The position numbers were made by a program, and so were the translations under genes. Positions 35,209 to 46,131 of a DNA stretch of 53,997 nt are shown here, one piece after another. Source of the stretch: an uncultured Lachnospiraceae bacterium (lineage in GTDB: Bacteria; Bacillota; Clostridia; Lachnospirales; Lachnospiraceae); assembly GCA_902762955.1 (NCBI GenBank), contig CACWQH010000013.1:1-53997 (forward strand), read 5' to 3'. How positions within the stretch are numbered: the stretch's first letter is position 1; each line of letters opens with the position of its first letter. The notes below the pieces were generated by a model that was not told the origin of the DNA, did not search any database, and saw nothing but the letters and a program-made list of their open reading frames with translations.

Positions 35209-36330
35209 ATGCCTGAATATAAAATTATACTTCGGTATAATCTTCAGTTTTTTGCTAATGATGATAAAACTGAGGAACCTACTGCAAAAAAAATAGAAGA
35301 CACACGTAAAGAAGGTCAGGTTGCCAAAAGTACAGAGCTTTCGAGTGCTATAGCTTTGCTTACGGCATTTATCAGTCTAAGATTTTTGATGGGTTTTCTC
35401 TCAGAAAGGCTCATGGAGGTTTTTCATACCTTTTGGCAGCAAATGCATGTTTATTCGACCGGAGATTTTTCTACCAATACAGCTCATAAAATTATTACAA
35501 ATGTGCTGCTTTATGTGCTGATAACAATTTTACCGTTTCTGCTTATTTTTTTGTTTGTTGGTTTTATGGCACAGAGACTACAGATAAAGTGGAAGGTTAC
35601 AACCAAACCGTTGCAGCCTAAATTAAATAAGCTAAATCCTATAAACGGATTTAAACGTATCTTCTCCGGAAGAGCACTGATAAATCTTTTGCTATCCATT
35701 GCAAAGGTTTTGATTTTTGGCTTTATGAGCTATAGCATTATCAAAGATAATTTAAGTGTCTTTATTAATGCATATGATAATAATCTTGAGGATAATCTTG
35801 GGATTTTATTTGATCTTATTTTTGAACTTGGAATAAAAATTTCTGCTGTATATATTATATTGGCGGTTGCTGATTTGTTTTATCAGAAATGGAAGCACAA
35901 GCAGGATATAAAGATGACCAAGCAGGAGGTCAAGGATGAATATAAGAATTCAGAAGGAGATCCTAAGGTAAAAAGCCAGCAGAGACAGAGAATGCAGCAG
36001 GCTTCCAGGCGTCGTATGATGCAAAATATACCGGAGGCCGATGTTGTAATAACAAATCCTACACATTTCGCTGTTGCCTTAAAATATGACAATAATGCGA
36101 GCAGGGCACCTATAGTGGTTGCAAAGGGAGCGGATTATCTGGCTTACAAAATAAAGGATATTGCAAGAGAAAATGATGTGGAGATATATGAAGATAAGCC
36201 TCTTGCCCGTATGCTTTATGCCAATGTTGAGGTGGGGGATGAAATCCCTCAGGAGCTGTACCAATCTGTTGCAGAAGTGTTTGCATATCTGATAAATGTA
36301 AAAAAGAGCATGAAAAATATGGTTAGTTAA
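35209..36330 (+). CDS. flhB: Flagellar export switch protein FlhB
   Basis: A 373-residue export-gate protein: four membrane helices and a cytoplasmic autocleaving domain. The cleavage site NPTH is present at residues 283-286 and is intact. FlhB cooperates with FliK to change substrate from hook to filament. The N-terminal EEPTAKKIEDTRKEGQVAKS is diagnostic. Confidence 0.96.
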   Translation: MPEYKIILRYNLQFFANDDKTEEPTAKKIEDTRKEGQVAKSTELSSAIALLTAFISLRFLMGFLSERLMEVFHTFWQQMHVYSTGDFSTNTAHKIITNVLLYVLITILPFLLIFLFVGFMAQRLQIKWKVTTKPLQPKLNKLNPINGFKRIFSGRALINLLLSIAKVLIFGFMSYSIIKDNLSVFINAYDNNLEDNLGILFDLIFELGIKISAVYIILAVADLFYQKWKHKQDIKMTKQEVKDEYKNSEGDPKVKSQQRQRMQQASRRRMMQNIPEADVVITNPTHFAVALKYDNNASRAPIVVAKGADYLAYKIKDIARENDVEIYEDKPLARMLYANVEVGDEIPQELYQSVAEVFAYLINVKKSMKNMVS

Positions 36331-36366
36331 TGAAAGATAAAATATACGGAAAGGAGTAAATAACAG

Positions 36367-38409
36367 ATGAAAAGAAATGATATGTTTTTAGGCTTTTATT
36401 TACTTGCTGCCGTTATATTTTTCATTATTCCGATACCATCATGGCTTCTCGATTTGCTTATACTTTTTAATATTTCTCTTGCATTGATTATAGTATTTAA
36501 CTGTTTATTTGCAAAAGAAACTCTTGGGATGTCTGGCTTTCCGACATTGCTTTTGTTTACAACAATATTTAGAATTTCCCTTAACGTTTCATCCACAAGA
36601 CTTATACTTTCAACCGGTAATCCCGGTAGAGTTGTAGAAGTATTCGGTTCCTTCGTTGGTGGAGGTAATCTTGTAATTGGTGCGATAATATTCATCGTCT
36701 TAATAATAGTTCAGATGATGATTATAAATAAAGGTACTGAAAGAGTTTCAGAGGTTACAGCAAGATTTACTCTTGATGCTATGCCGGGTAAACAGATGGC
36801 TATTGATGCGGATCTTTCTTCGGGAGCCATAACAGACCAGGAGGCTATAGCAAGAAGAGATAAAATTCAGGCTGAATCAGCTTTCTTCGGAGCTATGGAT
36901 GGTGCTACAAAGTACGTTAAAGGAGATGCGACAGCGGGTCTTATAATTACCCTTATCAATATCGTCGGTGGTATTGTAATGGGCATAACCCTGCAGGGAA
37001 TGTCAGCCGGTGATGCGCTTCAAAAATATACTATTCTTACCATAGGTGACGGTCTTGTATCTCAGATTCCGTCGATGCTTATTTCTCTTTCCACAGGTCT
37101 TCTTGTAACTAAAGCATCAAAGGAGGAAAGTATAGGAGACACACTTATCGGCGAGCTTTTCAGTATTCCTAAGGTGCTTACATTTGTCGGTGGTACCATG
37201 CTTGGACTGGGAGCACTTACACCGCTTAACTTTTTCTTTTGTGCAGGTTATGGTATACTGTTTATAGTGATTGCAAGTTCTTTAAGAAATGCAGAGAAGA
37301 AGTCAGAGATTGAAGAAGAGGTTGAAGAGGAAGAAGTACAGGCTGATGAAGTCAGAAGACACGAAAATGTCAATTCACTTCTTCAGGTTGACCCTATTGA
37401 ATTGGAGTTTGGTTATGGTATAATACCATTAGCGGATGTCAACCAGGGTGGTGACCTCTTAGACAGAGTTGTAATGATTAGAAGACAGATTGCTCTTGAA
37501 CTTGGTGCAGTTGTGCCTATCATTCGTTTGAGAGATAATATACAGCTTAATCCTAATCAATATATAATCAAGATAAAGGGTATTCAGGTCAGTGAGGGTG
37601 AGATTTTGTTTGATCACTACATGGCTATGAATCCGGGCTATGTTGAAGATGAGATAACAGGTATTCCGACACTTGAGCCTGCGTTCCATCTCGAAGCTAT
37701 GTGGATTACCGAATCTCAAAGAGAACGTGCAGAATCACTTGGATATACTGTAGTTGATCCACCTTCTATAATTGCTACACACCTTACAGAGGTTATCAAG
37801 CATCATCTGGATGAGCTTCTTACAAGGCAGGATGTTCAAAATCTTATCGATAACATCAAGGAGTCTAATAAAACTCTTGTTGATGAGCTTGTTCCTAAGC
37901 TTTTGGGTGTCGGAGAAATCCAGAAGGTATTACAGAATCTCTTAAAAGAGGGTATATCTATAAGAGATCTTGTTACAATATTTGAAACGCTTGCTGATTA
38001 TGCGGCAACAAGCAGAGATACCGATATACTTACAGAGTATGTAAGACAGAGCTTAAAGCGTGCTATTTCCAATAAATATTTTGGTGATGAAAATATGACA
38101 GAGGTTATAACGCTTGATCCTAAGGTTGAACAGATGATTATGAGCTCTATTAAGCAGACTGAACAAGGAGCATATATTTCGCTTGATCCTGCAGTTACTA
38201 AGAAGATACTCAATGCTACAGAGGCTGAAATACAAAAGCTTGAAAATAAAGGATTGAATCCTATAATAATAACTTCTCCTATTGTGAGAATGTATTTTAA
38301 GAAGATGACAAATGAGTATTTTAGTGATTTGGTGGTTATTTCCTACAATGAGATAGATTCCGATATTGAACTTAAGTCAATAGGAGTGGTAACGATAGAT
38401 GATAATTAA
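36367..38409 (+). CDS. flhA: Flagellar export protein FlhA
   Basis: A 680-residue nonameric gate protein. The first ~310 residues hold about eight membrane helices and the FHIPEP signature region (MPGKQMAIDADLSSG); the C-terminal half is the cytosolic docking ring for chaperones and late substrates. It overlaps flhF by 11 bases. Length is normal. Confidence 0.97.
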   Translation: MKRNDMFLGFYLLAAVIFFIIPIPSWLLDLLILFNISLALIIVFNCLFAKETLGMSGFPTLLLFTTIFRISLNVSSTRLILSTGNPGRVVEVFGSFVGGGNLVIGAIIFIVLIIVQMMIINKGTERVSEVTARFTLDAMPGKQMAIDADLSSGAITDQEAIARRDKIQAESAFFGAMDGATKYVKGDATAGLIITLINIVGGIVMGITLQGMSAGDALQKYTILTIGDGLVSQIPSMLISLSTGLLVTKASKEESIGDTLIGELFSIPKVLTFVGGTMLGLGALTPLNFFFCAGYGILFIVIASSLRNAEKKSEIEEEVEEEEVQADEVRRHENVNSLLQVDPIELEFGYGIIPLADVNQGGDLLDRVVMIRRQIALELGAVVPIIRLRDNIQLNPNQYIIKIKGIQVSEGEILFDHYMAMNPGYVEDEITGIPTLEPAFHLEAMWITESQRERAESLGYTVVDPPSIIATHLTEVIKHHLDELLTRQDVQNLIDNIKESNKTLVDELVPKLLGVGEIQKVLQNLLKEGISIRDLVTIFETLADYAATSRDTDILTEYVRQSLKRAISNKYFGDENMTEVITLDPKVEQMIMSSIKQTEQGAYISLDPAVTKKILNATEAEIQKLENKGLNPIIITSPIVRMYFKKMTNEYFSDLVVISYNEIDSDIELKSIGVVTIDDN

Positions 38410-39616
38410 GAAGTACAAAGCAGCAACTGAAAAGGATGCAATCCTTATGGCTAAAGAGGATTTGGGACCTGAAGCTGTTGTAATGAATGTTAAAACAACA
38501 AAAAGAAAAGGCATTATGAAGCTTTTCAAAAAGAATACTGTTGAGCTTACTGCAGCTATTGATGATAATGTGACAGAAAAGCCTGCAAAGGAAAACTACA
38601 GTGATGATGCACAAAATGCCATTGAGGAAAAAATTAACAGTATAGCAAAGCTTTTGGAACAGCAGATGCTTGCGGGAAATGATAAGAATTCCGAACAGTC
38701 TGATGAAGAAAAAGCTGAGCGTGGTTCAAGATTTGATGCTATTGTTTCTGATAATGCAAAGGAATCCTATGTAAGGGTATCCGAAGAAAAAAATGAAGAA
38801 AAAAGCCCTTCAAAGAATCGTGTTATAGATCTGATATATAATCAGTTGATTGAAAATGAGGTAAATAAGAAAACCGCTGATGAAATAATAAGCGAGATGG
38901 ATACAGAAAATAAAAATTTACCTTTGGATAATATTTTGGCAAATGTATATCAAAAAATTGTACTCAAGCTCGGAGAGGTTAAGCCGCTGACAACCGGAGA
39001 AAACAAGCCTAAAATTGTTTTCTTTGTGGGTAATACAGGGGTTGGTAAGACAACAACCATGGCTAAGCTTGCGTCAAAATTTAAGCTTGAGGAAAAGCAG
39101 AATATAGCTATGTTATCTATAGATACCTATAGAATTGCGGCTATTGAACAGATTAAAACTTATGCCAATATTTTAAATACTCCGATGGAAGTGGTTTATA
39201 CTCCGGAGGATATAAAAAAATATGTTGAAAAATACAGTGATTGTGATTTGATTTTTGTTGATACGGCAGGTCATTCACATAAAAATGAAGAACAAAAGAA
39301 AAATCTTAAAGAGATGGTTGATGCTGTGTCAGATTATGAAACAGAGGTTTTTCTTGTGGTTAGTGCAGTTGTTAAATATAAGGATTTGCTTGATATTGCA
39401 AAGACTTATGATAAATTATTTGATTATAAGCTTATCTTTACTAAGCTTGATGAAACCAGAGCGTCAGGTTCTATATTAAATTTAAAGCTTGATATGGGCA
39501 AAACCTTATCTTATGCAACATGGGGACAAAATGTTCCTGAGGATATAGGTGTGATTGATCCTCAAATCGTTGCCAAGAGCTTGTTAGGAGGTGCCGGCGA
39601 TGGATCAGGCTTCTAA
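38399..39616 (+). CDS. flhF: Flagellar SRP-type GTPase FlhF
   Basis: A 405-residue SRP-family GTPase. The first ~130 residues are a basic, variable B domain; the NG domain follows with G1 [10 protein letters not shown] (from residue 211), [22 protein letters not shown] and TKLDE motifs. FlhF recruits early flagellar proteins and sets flagellar location with FlhG, whose gene starts inside the end of flhF. Confidence 0.95.
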   Translation: MIIKKYKAATEKDAILMAKEDLGPEAVVMNVKTTKRKGIMKLFKKNTVELTAAIDDNVTEKPAKENYSDDAQNAIEEKINSIAKLLEQQMLAGNDKNSEQSDEEKAERGSRFDAIVSDNAKESYVRVSEEKNEEKSPSKNRVIDLIYNQLIENEVNKKTADEIISEMDTENKNLPLDNILANVYQKIVLKLGEVKPLTTGENKPKIVFFVGNTGVGKTTTMAKLASKFKLEEKQNIAMLSIDTYRIAAIEQIKTYANILNTPMEVVYTPEDIKKYVEKYSDCDLIFVDTAGHSHKNEEQKKNLKEMVDAVSDYETEVFLVVSAVVKYKDLLDIAKTYDKLFDYKLIFTKLDETRASGSILNLKLDMGKTLSYATWGQNVPEDIGVIDPQIVAKSLLGGAGDGSGF

Positions 39617-40490
39617 GTTAAGGCAGATGGTTCAGGAGGAGACGAAGCCTTCCAATGCAAGAGTTATCGCTGTAACAAGTGGTAAGGGTGGAGTCGGAAA
39701 AACAAGCATTTCAGTAAACCTTGCTATAGAGCTTTCAGAAAGAGGCAAAAAGGTTGTCATATTTGATGCCGATTTCGGTCTAGCCAATGTCGAGGTTATG
39801 CTTGGAATAAGACCAAAATACAACCTTCTTGATTTGATTCATAACAATAAAACAATGGAAGAAATAATTACTACCGGACCTAAAGGAATTGGATTTATCT
39901 CCGGTGGTTCAGGTGTTTCGGAGCTTGCAGCACTTGATAATGAAAGTATTAAGCTTTTAATTTCCGAACTGGTAAGACTTGATAAAATGTATGATGTTGT
40001 TATTATAGATACAGGGGCAGGTATTACGGATGCCGTTATGGAATTTGTAATGGTCAGTCCAGAGGTTTTACTGGTTGTTACTCCGGAACCGACTTCAATT
40101 ACCGATGCATATTCTTTATTGAAGGTTTTGAGAAGAAATGAGAAGTTTAATCCGATATATAAAACGATAAGAGTTATTGCAAACAGGGTAGAAAATGATT
40201 CTGAGGGTGATGAGATATTTGCAAAGATTAATGCAGTATCCTCCAAGTTTTTAAATACCAAGCTTGAGTATCTTGGCCCTATAATACAGGATAAAAATGC
40301 GTCAAGGGCAATAATTGAGCAAAAACCTGTTGTAATGGCATATCCTACAACTTCTTCCTCAAAGTGCTTATCTATATTGGCGGATAAGCTTTCAGGTGAT
40401 GAGTCGGAGACCAAAGAAGAAGGAAATGAAGGAATTGCAAGAATATTCTTTGAGTTTATAAAAACAAGGAGAAAGAAAAACAAGAAATAG
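39600..40490 (+). CDS. flhG: Flagellar number regulator FlhG (MinD-like ATPase)
   Basis: A 296-residue ParA/MinD-type ATPase. Deviant Walker [11 protein letters not shown] is at residues 27-36, followed by [14 protein letters not shown] and VIIDTGAGI. It activates FlhF GTPase and restricts flagellar number. ATG at 39600 follows GGAGGTG; a GTG nine bases upstream overlaps that site. The end is Lys-rich. Confidence 0.94.
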   Translation: MDQASKLRQMVQEETKPSNARVIAVTSGKGGVGKTSISVNLAIELSERGKKVVIFDADFGLANVEVMLGIRPKYNLLDLIHNNKTMEEIITTGPKGIGFISGGSGVSELAALDNESIKLLISELVRLDKMYDVVIIDTGAGITDAVMEFVMVSPEVLLVVTPEPTSITDAYSLLKVLRRNEKFNPIYKTIRVIANRVENDSEGDEIFAKINAVSSKFLNTKLEYLGPIIQDKNASRAIIEQKPVVMAYPTTSSSKCLSILADKLSGDESETKEEGNEGIARIFFEFIKTRRKKNKK

Positions 40491-40545
40491 GTTTATTATT
40501 TACAGATATATTAAGGCATAAAATCAGCTATGGGGTGAGTGGTTT

Positions 40546-41256
40546 ATGAGTTTATCAATCGGCAATAAAATTGAATTAGTGAAGCTTGATCAGATTATCA
40601 GAAATGATGAGATAAAGAAGGTGTATTCGAGCAAAATATGCGATATAATGCCGAAAAATACACTTCAGATTTCTATGCCTATTTATGAAGGAAAGATAGT
40701 TCCGTTAAATGTTGATGATAAATATTCGGCCTGCTTTTATACCGATAAGGGGCTTATGCAGACCAATGTGGTTGTTTCCTCAAGATACAGAAGCGGTAAT
40801 TTGTTTTTCCTTGAATTAGTAATGCTTGGAAAGCTTGAAAAAGTCCAAAGAAGAGAGTTTTACAGGTACAAATGTATCATGAACGGAAGGATGCGGATTG
40901 TGTCCGATGAGGAATACCGGATGGCAGAGTTGTATGATTTATCGGATAAAGAGCTTATATGGAACGATTTGAAAATAATCGATATAAGCGGAGGCGGACT
41001 TAAAATCGTATCCAAGATGGATATAGAAAAAAATGAAGTGGTGATGGTTGATTTTAAAATTGCAATCTTTGGTGCAATACACAGCTTCAATATAATGTCC
41101 AGGATACTAAGCAGCAATACAATTTCAGGTCATACAGGACTTTATGAACAAAGACTTGAATTCTTAAAAATCAACCAGGAAGACAGGGATATTATTATTA
41201 AATTCATTTTTGACAGTGAAAGACAAAATAGAGCGAAAGAATCGGGATTAAAATAA
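40546..41256 (+). CDS. PilZ domain (YcgR-type) flagellar brake protein
   Basis: A 236-residue protein with an N-terminal YcgR-like split barrel (about residues 5-95) and a C-terminal PilZ domain. Both c-di-GMP binding motifs are visible: RREFYR (near 104) and DISGGGLK (near 147). Proteins of this type slow the motor when c-di-GMP rises. The stop codon shares a base with the cheB start. Position between flhG and cheB is typical of clostridia. Confidence 0.88.
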   Translation: MSLSIGNKIELVKLDQIIRNDEIKKVYSSKICDIMPKNTLQISMPIYEGKIVPLNVDDKYSACFYTDKGLMQTNVVVSSRYRSGNLFFLELVMLGKLEKVQRREFYRYKCIMNGRMRIVSDEEYRMAELYDLSDKELIWNDLKIIDISGGGLKIVSKMDIEKNEVVMVDFKIAIFGAIHSFNIMSRILSSNTISGHTGLYEQRLEFLKINQEDRDIIIKFIFDSERQNRAKESGLK

Positions 41257-42455
41257 TGAAAAAAATATTGCTTGTAGATGACTCTGCACTCATGAGAAGA
41301 GTGTTATCTGCTATAATTAATGGGACTAATGAATATACAGTTGAATATATTGCCAAAAATGGTGCAGAAGGTCTTGAAATGATTGAAAATCACAAGGATA
41401 TTGATGCAGTTGTTTGTGATGTAAATATGCCTGTGATGACCGGTATTGAGCTTCTAACAACATTGGGAAGAAGAAATATGATGTTACCGTTTGTTCTTCT
41501 TAGCACTAAAGATGAAGCCTTATATACAATTAAGGCGTTAGAGCTTGGTGCAGTAACATTTCTTAAAAAACCTGATAACATCTATAAGATGGACAATGTT
41601 ACATTTTCCGATAAGCTGATAGATGCTTTGAATACATCTGATAATCAAAGTACGGATAATCTTAAGGCAAAGCATGAAGCCATAAGAAATCAGGGTAATG
41701 TTGATATTCATAATCATAACGAGGAGACTGATGCTGAAGGTACAGAAGTAAAGCATGAAAAGCCGGTAATTAAAGATAGCAAACCGGTAGAAAAGCCTGT
41801 AGCAAAAGAGAGTAAGCCGGTAGAAAAGGTCGTTAAGAAACCTGAGGCAGTGATTAAGTCAAAACCTTCTTCAGGTTCTAATAGGTTAATTGCTCTTGTG
41901 AGTTCGACGGGTGGACCGAAGGCTTTGAGAACGGTTATTCCTATGCTTCCGAAAAATCTTGCAGCACCGATTGTTATGGTTCAGCATATGCCGGCAAATT
42001 TCACTACAACATTGGCGGAACGTCTGGACGAGTTAAGCGAGATAAATGTTAGTGAGGTTAATGGTGGAGAACAGGTAAAAAGAGGTAATGTTTATCTGTG
42101 CAGGGGCGGTAAGCATCTTAAGGTAATCAATAAAAACAACGGGCATTATCTTGAGTTGGACGATTCACCTCCTGTAGTAGGACTTAAACCATGTGGCAAT
42201 ATAATGTATGACAGTCTTGTTGATTCCGGATATGATGAAATCATATGTGTGGTTTTAACAGGAATGGGTGCAGACGGAACAAATGGAATAGTTAATCTTT
42301 CCAAAAATAAAAAAGTATACGTAATAGCACAGGATGAGGCATCATCGACTGTATATGGAATGCCGCGTGCCATATATGAAAAGGGTATGTGCGATGTGGT
42401 TTGTGATATAAATGATATAGCAAAAGAAATAATAAAGAAAGTAGGGGTGCTATAA
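41256..42455 (+). CDS. cheB: Chemotaxis methylesterase/glutaminase CheB
   Basis: A 399-residue CheB. Receiver domain (Asp55 in VVCDVNMP), then a longer than usual linker with KPVEKPVAKESKPVEK-type repeats (about residues 165-205), then the methylesterase with catalytic Ser in SSTGGPKA, His in QHMPANFT and Asp in GMGADGTNG. It demethylates receptors when phosphorylated by CheA. No cheR is nearby. Overlaps cheA by one base. Confidence 0.95.
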   Translation: MKKILLVDDSALMRRVLSAIINGTNEYTVEYIAKNGAEGLEMIENHKDIDAVVCDVNMPVMTGIELLTTLGRRNMMLPFVLLSTKDEALYTIKALELGAVTFLKKPDNIYKMDNVTFSDKLIDALNTSDNQSTDNLKAKHEAIRNQGNVDIHNHNEETDAEGTEVKHEKPVIKDSKPVEKPVAKESKPVEKVVKKPEAVIKSKPSSGSNRLIALVSSTGGPKALRTVIPMLPKNLAAPIVMVQHMPANFTTTLAERLDELSEINVSEVNGGEQVKRGNVYLCRGGKHLKVINKNNGHYLELDDSPPVVGLKPCGNIMYDSLVDSGYDEIICVVLTGMGADGTNGIVNLSKNKKVYVIAQDEASSTVYGMPRAIYEKGMCDVVCDINDIAKEIIKKVGVL

Positions 42456-44542
42456 TGGATTTAAGCCAATATCTTGAGATTTTTATTGATGAAACGAAGG
42501 AGCATATACAGACATTAAATGATCAGGTGCTTATTTTGGAAGCTGAACCTGACAATATTGATACTGTAAATGAAATCTTCAGGGCAGCTCATTCCTTAAA
42601 GGGTATGGCAGGAACTATGGGATTCAAGAGAATGCAGAGACTTACACATGATATGGAAAATGTATTCTCAGAGGTTCGTAACGGCAAAATCAATGTCAAT
42701 GCTGACATTGTAGATGTTGTTTTCAAGTGCCTTGATTGTATCGAGGGTTATCTTGCCAATATCACAGAGTCAGGCGACGAGGGAACTGAAGATAATGAAG
42801 ATGTTATCAAGGTATTAAATGATGTTCTTGCTCAGTCTGAAAGTGTTGGTTCTGCACCTGCACCTAAGGAGGAACCAAAGGCTGTAGAAAAGCAGGAAGC
42901 TAAGTCTGATGCACCTGATGATAGAAAGAAATATCTTTCAATTCCTATTGCTGATTTTGAGAAAAATGCGATGCAGGAAGCTAAAGAAAAAGGAATGCAT
43001 ATATATGCGACTACCGTATATATTCAGGAAAGCTGTTTGTTAAAGGCGGCAAGAGCATTCCTTGTATTTAAGGGACTTGAAAATAAGGGTGAAATTATTA
43101 AGTCCGTACCGAGCGTTCAGGATATAGAGGATGAAAGATTTGAATTTGACTTTTCAATGTTTATCATTTCAGAAAAGTCCCTTGAAGAAATAAAGGGTAT
43201 AATTGAAAATGTTTCTGAAATTGAAGAAGCTGTTATAGAAGAATTTGATATTCCTGATGTTGTTGAGGAGACAACTCCTAAAGCAGAGGAAAATGATAGC
43301 AAGAAAGAGACTAAGGAACAGAAAACTGAGAAGAAGGACGAAAAGAAAGCACCTGCTAAAGCAGGCAAGCCGGTTGTTAACCGTTCAGTAAGAGTTGACA
43401 TTGAAAAACTCGATGACTTAATGAACCTTGTATCTGAGCTTATTATCGCCAAGAATGGTCTTGTTTCGGTAACAGGAGTTATGGCAGGCTCAGACCAATC
43501 ATTTAATGAACAGATTGAATATCTTGAAAGAATCACCACTAATCTCCACGAATCGGTTATGAAGGTTAGAATGGTACCTATCGAAAGTGTAGTAAACAGA
43601 TTCCCACGAATGATAAGAGACTTGTCCAAAAAGCTCAATAAAGAGATGGAGCTTATCATGACCGGTGAAGATACAGAACTTGACAGAACAGTAATCGATG
43701 AAATCGGTGATCCTCTTATGCATATGTTAAGAAATTCAGCTGACCATGGTCTTGAGGATACAATTGACAGACTTAAGCTTGGAAAGCCGAAGGTTGGTAC
43801 AATCAGACTTGATGCATATCAGGACGGAAACAATGTTACAATCGAGGTTTCAGATGATGGTGCAGGTATCGATGTAGAAAAGATTAAGGCAAAGGCTATA
43901 GAAAAAGGCACTATTACTGAAGAACAGGCAGAGTTTATGTCAGATAAAGAAGCGGTTGATTTGTTGTTTATGCCATCATTCTCAACTGCTGAAAAGATAA
44001 CAGATGTATCAGGTAGAGGAGTAGGTCTTGATGTTGTTAAGAATAAGATAGAAGGATTAGGTGGAGATGTTGAGGTTTCAACCAAGCTTGGTGAAGGAAC
44101 AACATTTATCGTAAGACTTCCGCTTACACTTGCAATTATTCAGGCCCTTATGGTTGATATATCAGGTGAGAAGTATGCACTTCCTCTTAATTCAATTGTT
44201 ACAGTTGAAGAGATTCCTTCAGATGAAATTAAGTATGTACATACTAAAGAAGTAATTAATTTAAGAGGAACAGTTATTCCTATTGTCAGACTTAACGAGG
44301 TTCTTGATCTTGAACCTGCCGAAAAGGATCCTGAACTTGAGGATGATGACAGCCTCATAGTTGTAATAGTTAAGAAGGGTGATAAGCAGGCCGGACTTGT
44401 AATCGATAACCTTCTTGGACAGCAGGAAATAGTTATCAAGCCTTTAGGTAAGTTCATCAGAGTTCCTAAGATGATAAGCGGAGCCACTATCCTTGGTAAT
44501 GGTGAAGTTGCATTGATAATTGATTCAAATACATTGGTTTAG
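42455..44542 (+). CDS. cheA: Chemotaxis histidine kinase CheA
   Basis: A 695-residue kinase with P1 (His46 in AAHSLKGMAGTMGF), a P2 domain (about 160-270), dimerisation helices (near 310-370), an HATPase (MLRNSADHGLE, DDGAGID, GRGVGLDVV) and a C-terminal CheW-like domain. It phosphorylates CheY and CheB. Linkers flanking P2 are Lys/Glu-rich. Confidence 0.97.
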   Translation: MDLSQYLEIFIDETKEHIQTLNDQVLILEAEPDNIDTVNEIFRAAHSLKGMAGTMGFKRMQRLTHDMENVFSEVRNGKINVNADIVDVVFKCLDCIEGYLANITESGDEGTEDNEDVIKVLNDVLAQSESVGSAPAPKEEPKAVEKQEAKSDAPDDRKKYLSIPIADFEKNAMQEAKEKGMHIYATTVYIQESCLLKAARAFLVFKGLENKGEIIKSVPSVQDIEDERFEFDFSMFIISEKSLEEIKGIIENVSEIEEAVIEEFDIPDVVEETTPKAEENDSKKETKEQKTEKKDEKKAPAKAGKPVVNRSVRVDIEKLDDLMNLVSELIIAKNGLVSVTGVMAGSDQSFNEQIEYLERITTNLHESVMKVRMVPIESVVNRFPRMIRDLSKKLNKEMELIMTGEDTELDRTVIDEIGDPLMHMLRNSADHGLEDTIDRLKLGKPKVGTIRLDAYQDGNNVTIEVSDDGAGIDVEKIKAKAIEKGTITEEQAEFMSDKEAVDLLFMPSFSTAEKITDVSGRGVGLDVVKNKIEGLGGDVEVSTKLGEGTTFIVRLPLTLAIIQALMVDISGEKYALPLNSIVTVEEIPSDEIKYVHTKEVINLRGTVIPIVRLNEVLDLEPAEKDPELEDDDSLIVVIVKKGDKQAGLVIDNLLGQQEIVIKPLGKFIRVPKMISGATILGNGEVALIIDSNTLV

Positions 44543-44554
44543 TGGAGGTGCAAT

Positions 44555-45004
44555 ATGGATAACAATGTTAATAATGATTTAAAACAGTATATAATTTTAA
44601 GATTTGACAGTGAACAGTATGGAATTGATATTTCATATATTGATAATATCGTTAGACTTATGCCGATAACCAGAGTTCCACATACACAGCCTTATTTCCT
44701 TGGCGTAATTAATCTTCGTGGTGTTATCATACCGGTTATGAGTATGAGAGAAAAATTTGATTTGCCATTTAAGGAAAATACAGGTGCTACCAGAATACTT
44801 ATAATCAAGTATGATGGAGCTGATATTGGAGTTCTTGTTGACGAAGTAAAAGAGGTTGTTACTCTAAATGATGACAGTATAGAAAAGGTTACCTCTGATG
44901 ACGTCGAGGCAAGATCCTATGTTACCGGTGTTGGTAAGTATAACGATACGCTTATTTCGATTTTAAATATTCCTGCTTTAATTGCTGATATTGAAAACGA
45001 ATAG
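44555..45004 (+). CDS. cheW: Chemotaxis coupling protein CheW
   Basis: A 149-residue CheW that joins receptors to CheA. Typical elements: ILRFDSEQYGIDI, the RVPHTQPYFLGVINLRGVII stretch and VLVDEVKEVV. GGAGG upstream. The gene is between cheA and cheC as in Bacillus. Confidence 0.95.
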   Translation: MDNNVNNDLKQYIILRFDSEQYGIDISYIDNIVRLMPITRVPHTQPYFLGVINLRGVIIPVMSMREKFDLPFKENTGATRILIIKYDGADIGVLVDEVKEVVTLNDDSIEKVTSDDVEARSYVTGVGKYNDTLISILNIPALIADIENE

Positions 45005-45015
45005 GAGTAATGCTT

Positions 45016-45636
45016 ATGTCAAATACAGAGTCAAACCTCAATGGAATAGTACAAAATACGCTTATGGAAATAGGCAATATAGGTGCGGGTAATGCTGCAA
45101 CTTCTCTATCAGTTATGCTCAATACTAAAATACTGATGAGCATACCTGTTGTAGAAATGTGCGATTTTGAAGAGCTTGAAAGAGTTGTAGAAAATCCCGA
45201 ATCAATTGTTGTTGGCGTTTTTAGTACGATAAGTGGTGGGTTTGAAGCTGTTATAGCATTTCTTTTAACGGTAGAAGATGCAGAAAGGTTTGTAAAGCTT
45301 GCTGTTGGAGAAGATGCTAATTGGAATACCGAGATAGGTATTTCGGCAATTAGTGAGATTTCCAATATTATGATTGGATCATATATTGCAGCACTTGAGA
45401 CATTTACAAATACGAAGATTAGGTATTCTCTTCCTGAGGTGTGCGTAGATATAGCAGGAGCTATACTTAGTGTGCCGTATATAGAATACAGTCAGATAAA
45501 TGATAAGTCACTGCTAATAAGCTCTGAACTATTTGTAGGAGACTATAAGCTTGATGGACATATTTTTATGATATCATATGAAAATTCGTATGACTTCCTT
45601 CTTGATAAGCTTGGAATTGGAGGTCTCGATGGGTAA
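45016..45636 (+). CDS. cheC: CheY-P phosphatase CheC
   Basis: A 206-residue CheC with two phosphatase signatures, MEIGNIGAGNAATSL (near 17) and ISEISNIMIGSYIAA (near 112). CheC removes phosphate from CheY-P and binds CheD. ATG at 45016 follows AGGAG by eight bases; the ATG at 45010 is too close to it. Overlaps cheD by eight bases. Confidence 0.94.
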   Translation: MSNTESNLNGIVQNTLMEIGNIGAGNAATSLSVMLNTKILMSIPVVEMCDFEELERVVENPESIVVGVFSTISGGFEAVIAFLLTVEDAERFVKLAVGEDANWNTEIGISAISEISNIMIGSYIAALETFTNTKIRYSLPEVCVDIAGAILSVPYIEYSQINDKSLLISSELFVGDYKLDGHIFMISYENSYDFLLDKLGIGGLDG

Positions 45637-46114
45637 TATTATTAGGGTTGGTATTGCCGATATGAATATATGCCGTACACCTGATAAGATTACAACAATT
45701 GGTTTAGGCTCCTGCGTAGGGGTAGTAATATATGATGGTGTAAGCGGCTTGGCCGGATTGGTACATATAATGCTTCCGGACAGCAGTAAAATTAATAACA
45801 ATACCAATAAATTAAAATTTGCAGATACCGGTATTGAGATGCTTTTAGAAAAGCTTTTAACTTCAGGTATAAAAGAGTCTGCTCTTAAGGCTAAGATTGC
45901 CGGTGGTGCACAGATGTTTAATTATCTTTTAAAATCAAGCATTGGAAATGTGGGCGAAAACAATGTTATTGCTGTAAAAAATAAGCTTTCGGATTTGAAA
46001 ATTCCTATTATATCCGAAGATGTAGGGCTTAATTTCGGTAGGACAATTGTATTTGATCCTGAAACCTATGAACTTACTATTCAAAGAGCCGGTTCGGAAC
46101 GTTATATTATTTAA
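45629..46114 (+). CDS. cheD: Chemoreceptor glutamine deamidase CheD
   Basis: A 161-residue CheD. The catalytic Cys is in GLGSCVGVVIYD and His in LVHIMLPDS. It deamidates receptors and boosts CheC activity. The ATG at 45629 lies in the last codons of cheC behind GGAGG, which suits the CheC-CheD complex. Confidence 0.95.
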   Translation: MGNIIRVGIADMNICRTPDKITTIGLGSCVGVVIYDGVSGLAGLVHIMLPDSSKINNNTNKLKFADTGIEMLLEKLLTSGIKESALKAKIAGGAQMFNYLLKSSIGNVGENNVIAVKNKLSDLKIPIISEDVGLNFGRTIVFDPETYELTIQRAGSERYII

Positions 46115-46131
46115 TCAGAGGTGGATCAGAG

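Noticed and set aside
39839-40483. Leftward frame of 214 codons opposite flhG
   Set aside because: flhG has all its motifs on the other strand; the antisense frame is Ser/Ile-rich with no domain.
43117-43659. Leftward frame of 180 codons in cheA
   Set aside because: Antisense of the strongly conserved cheA frame; no motif or ribosome site.
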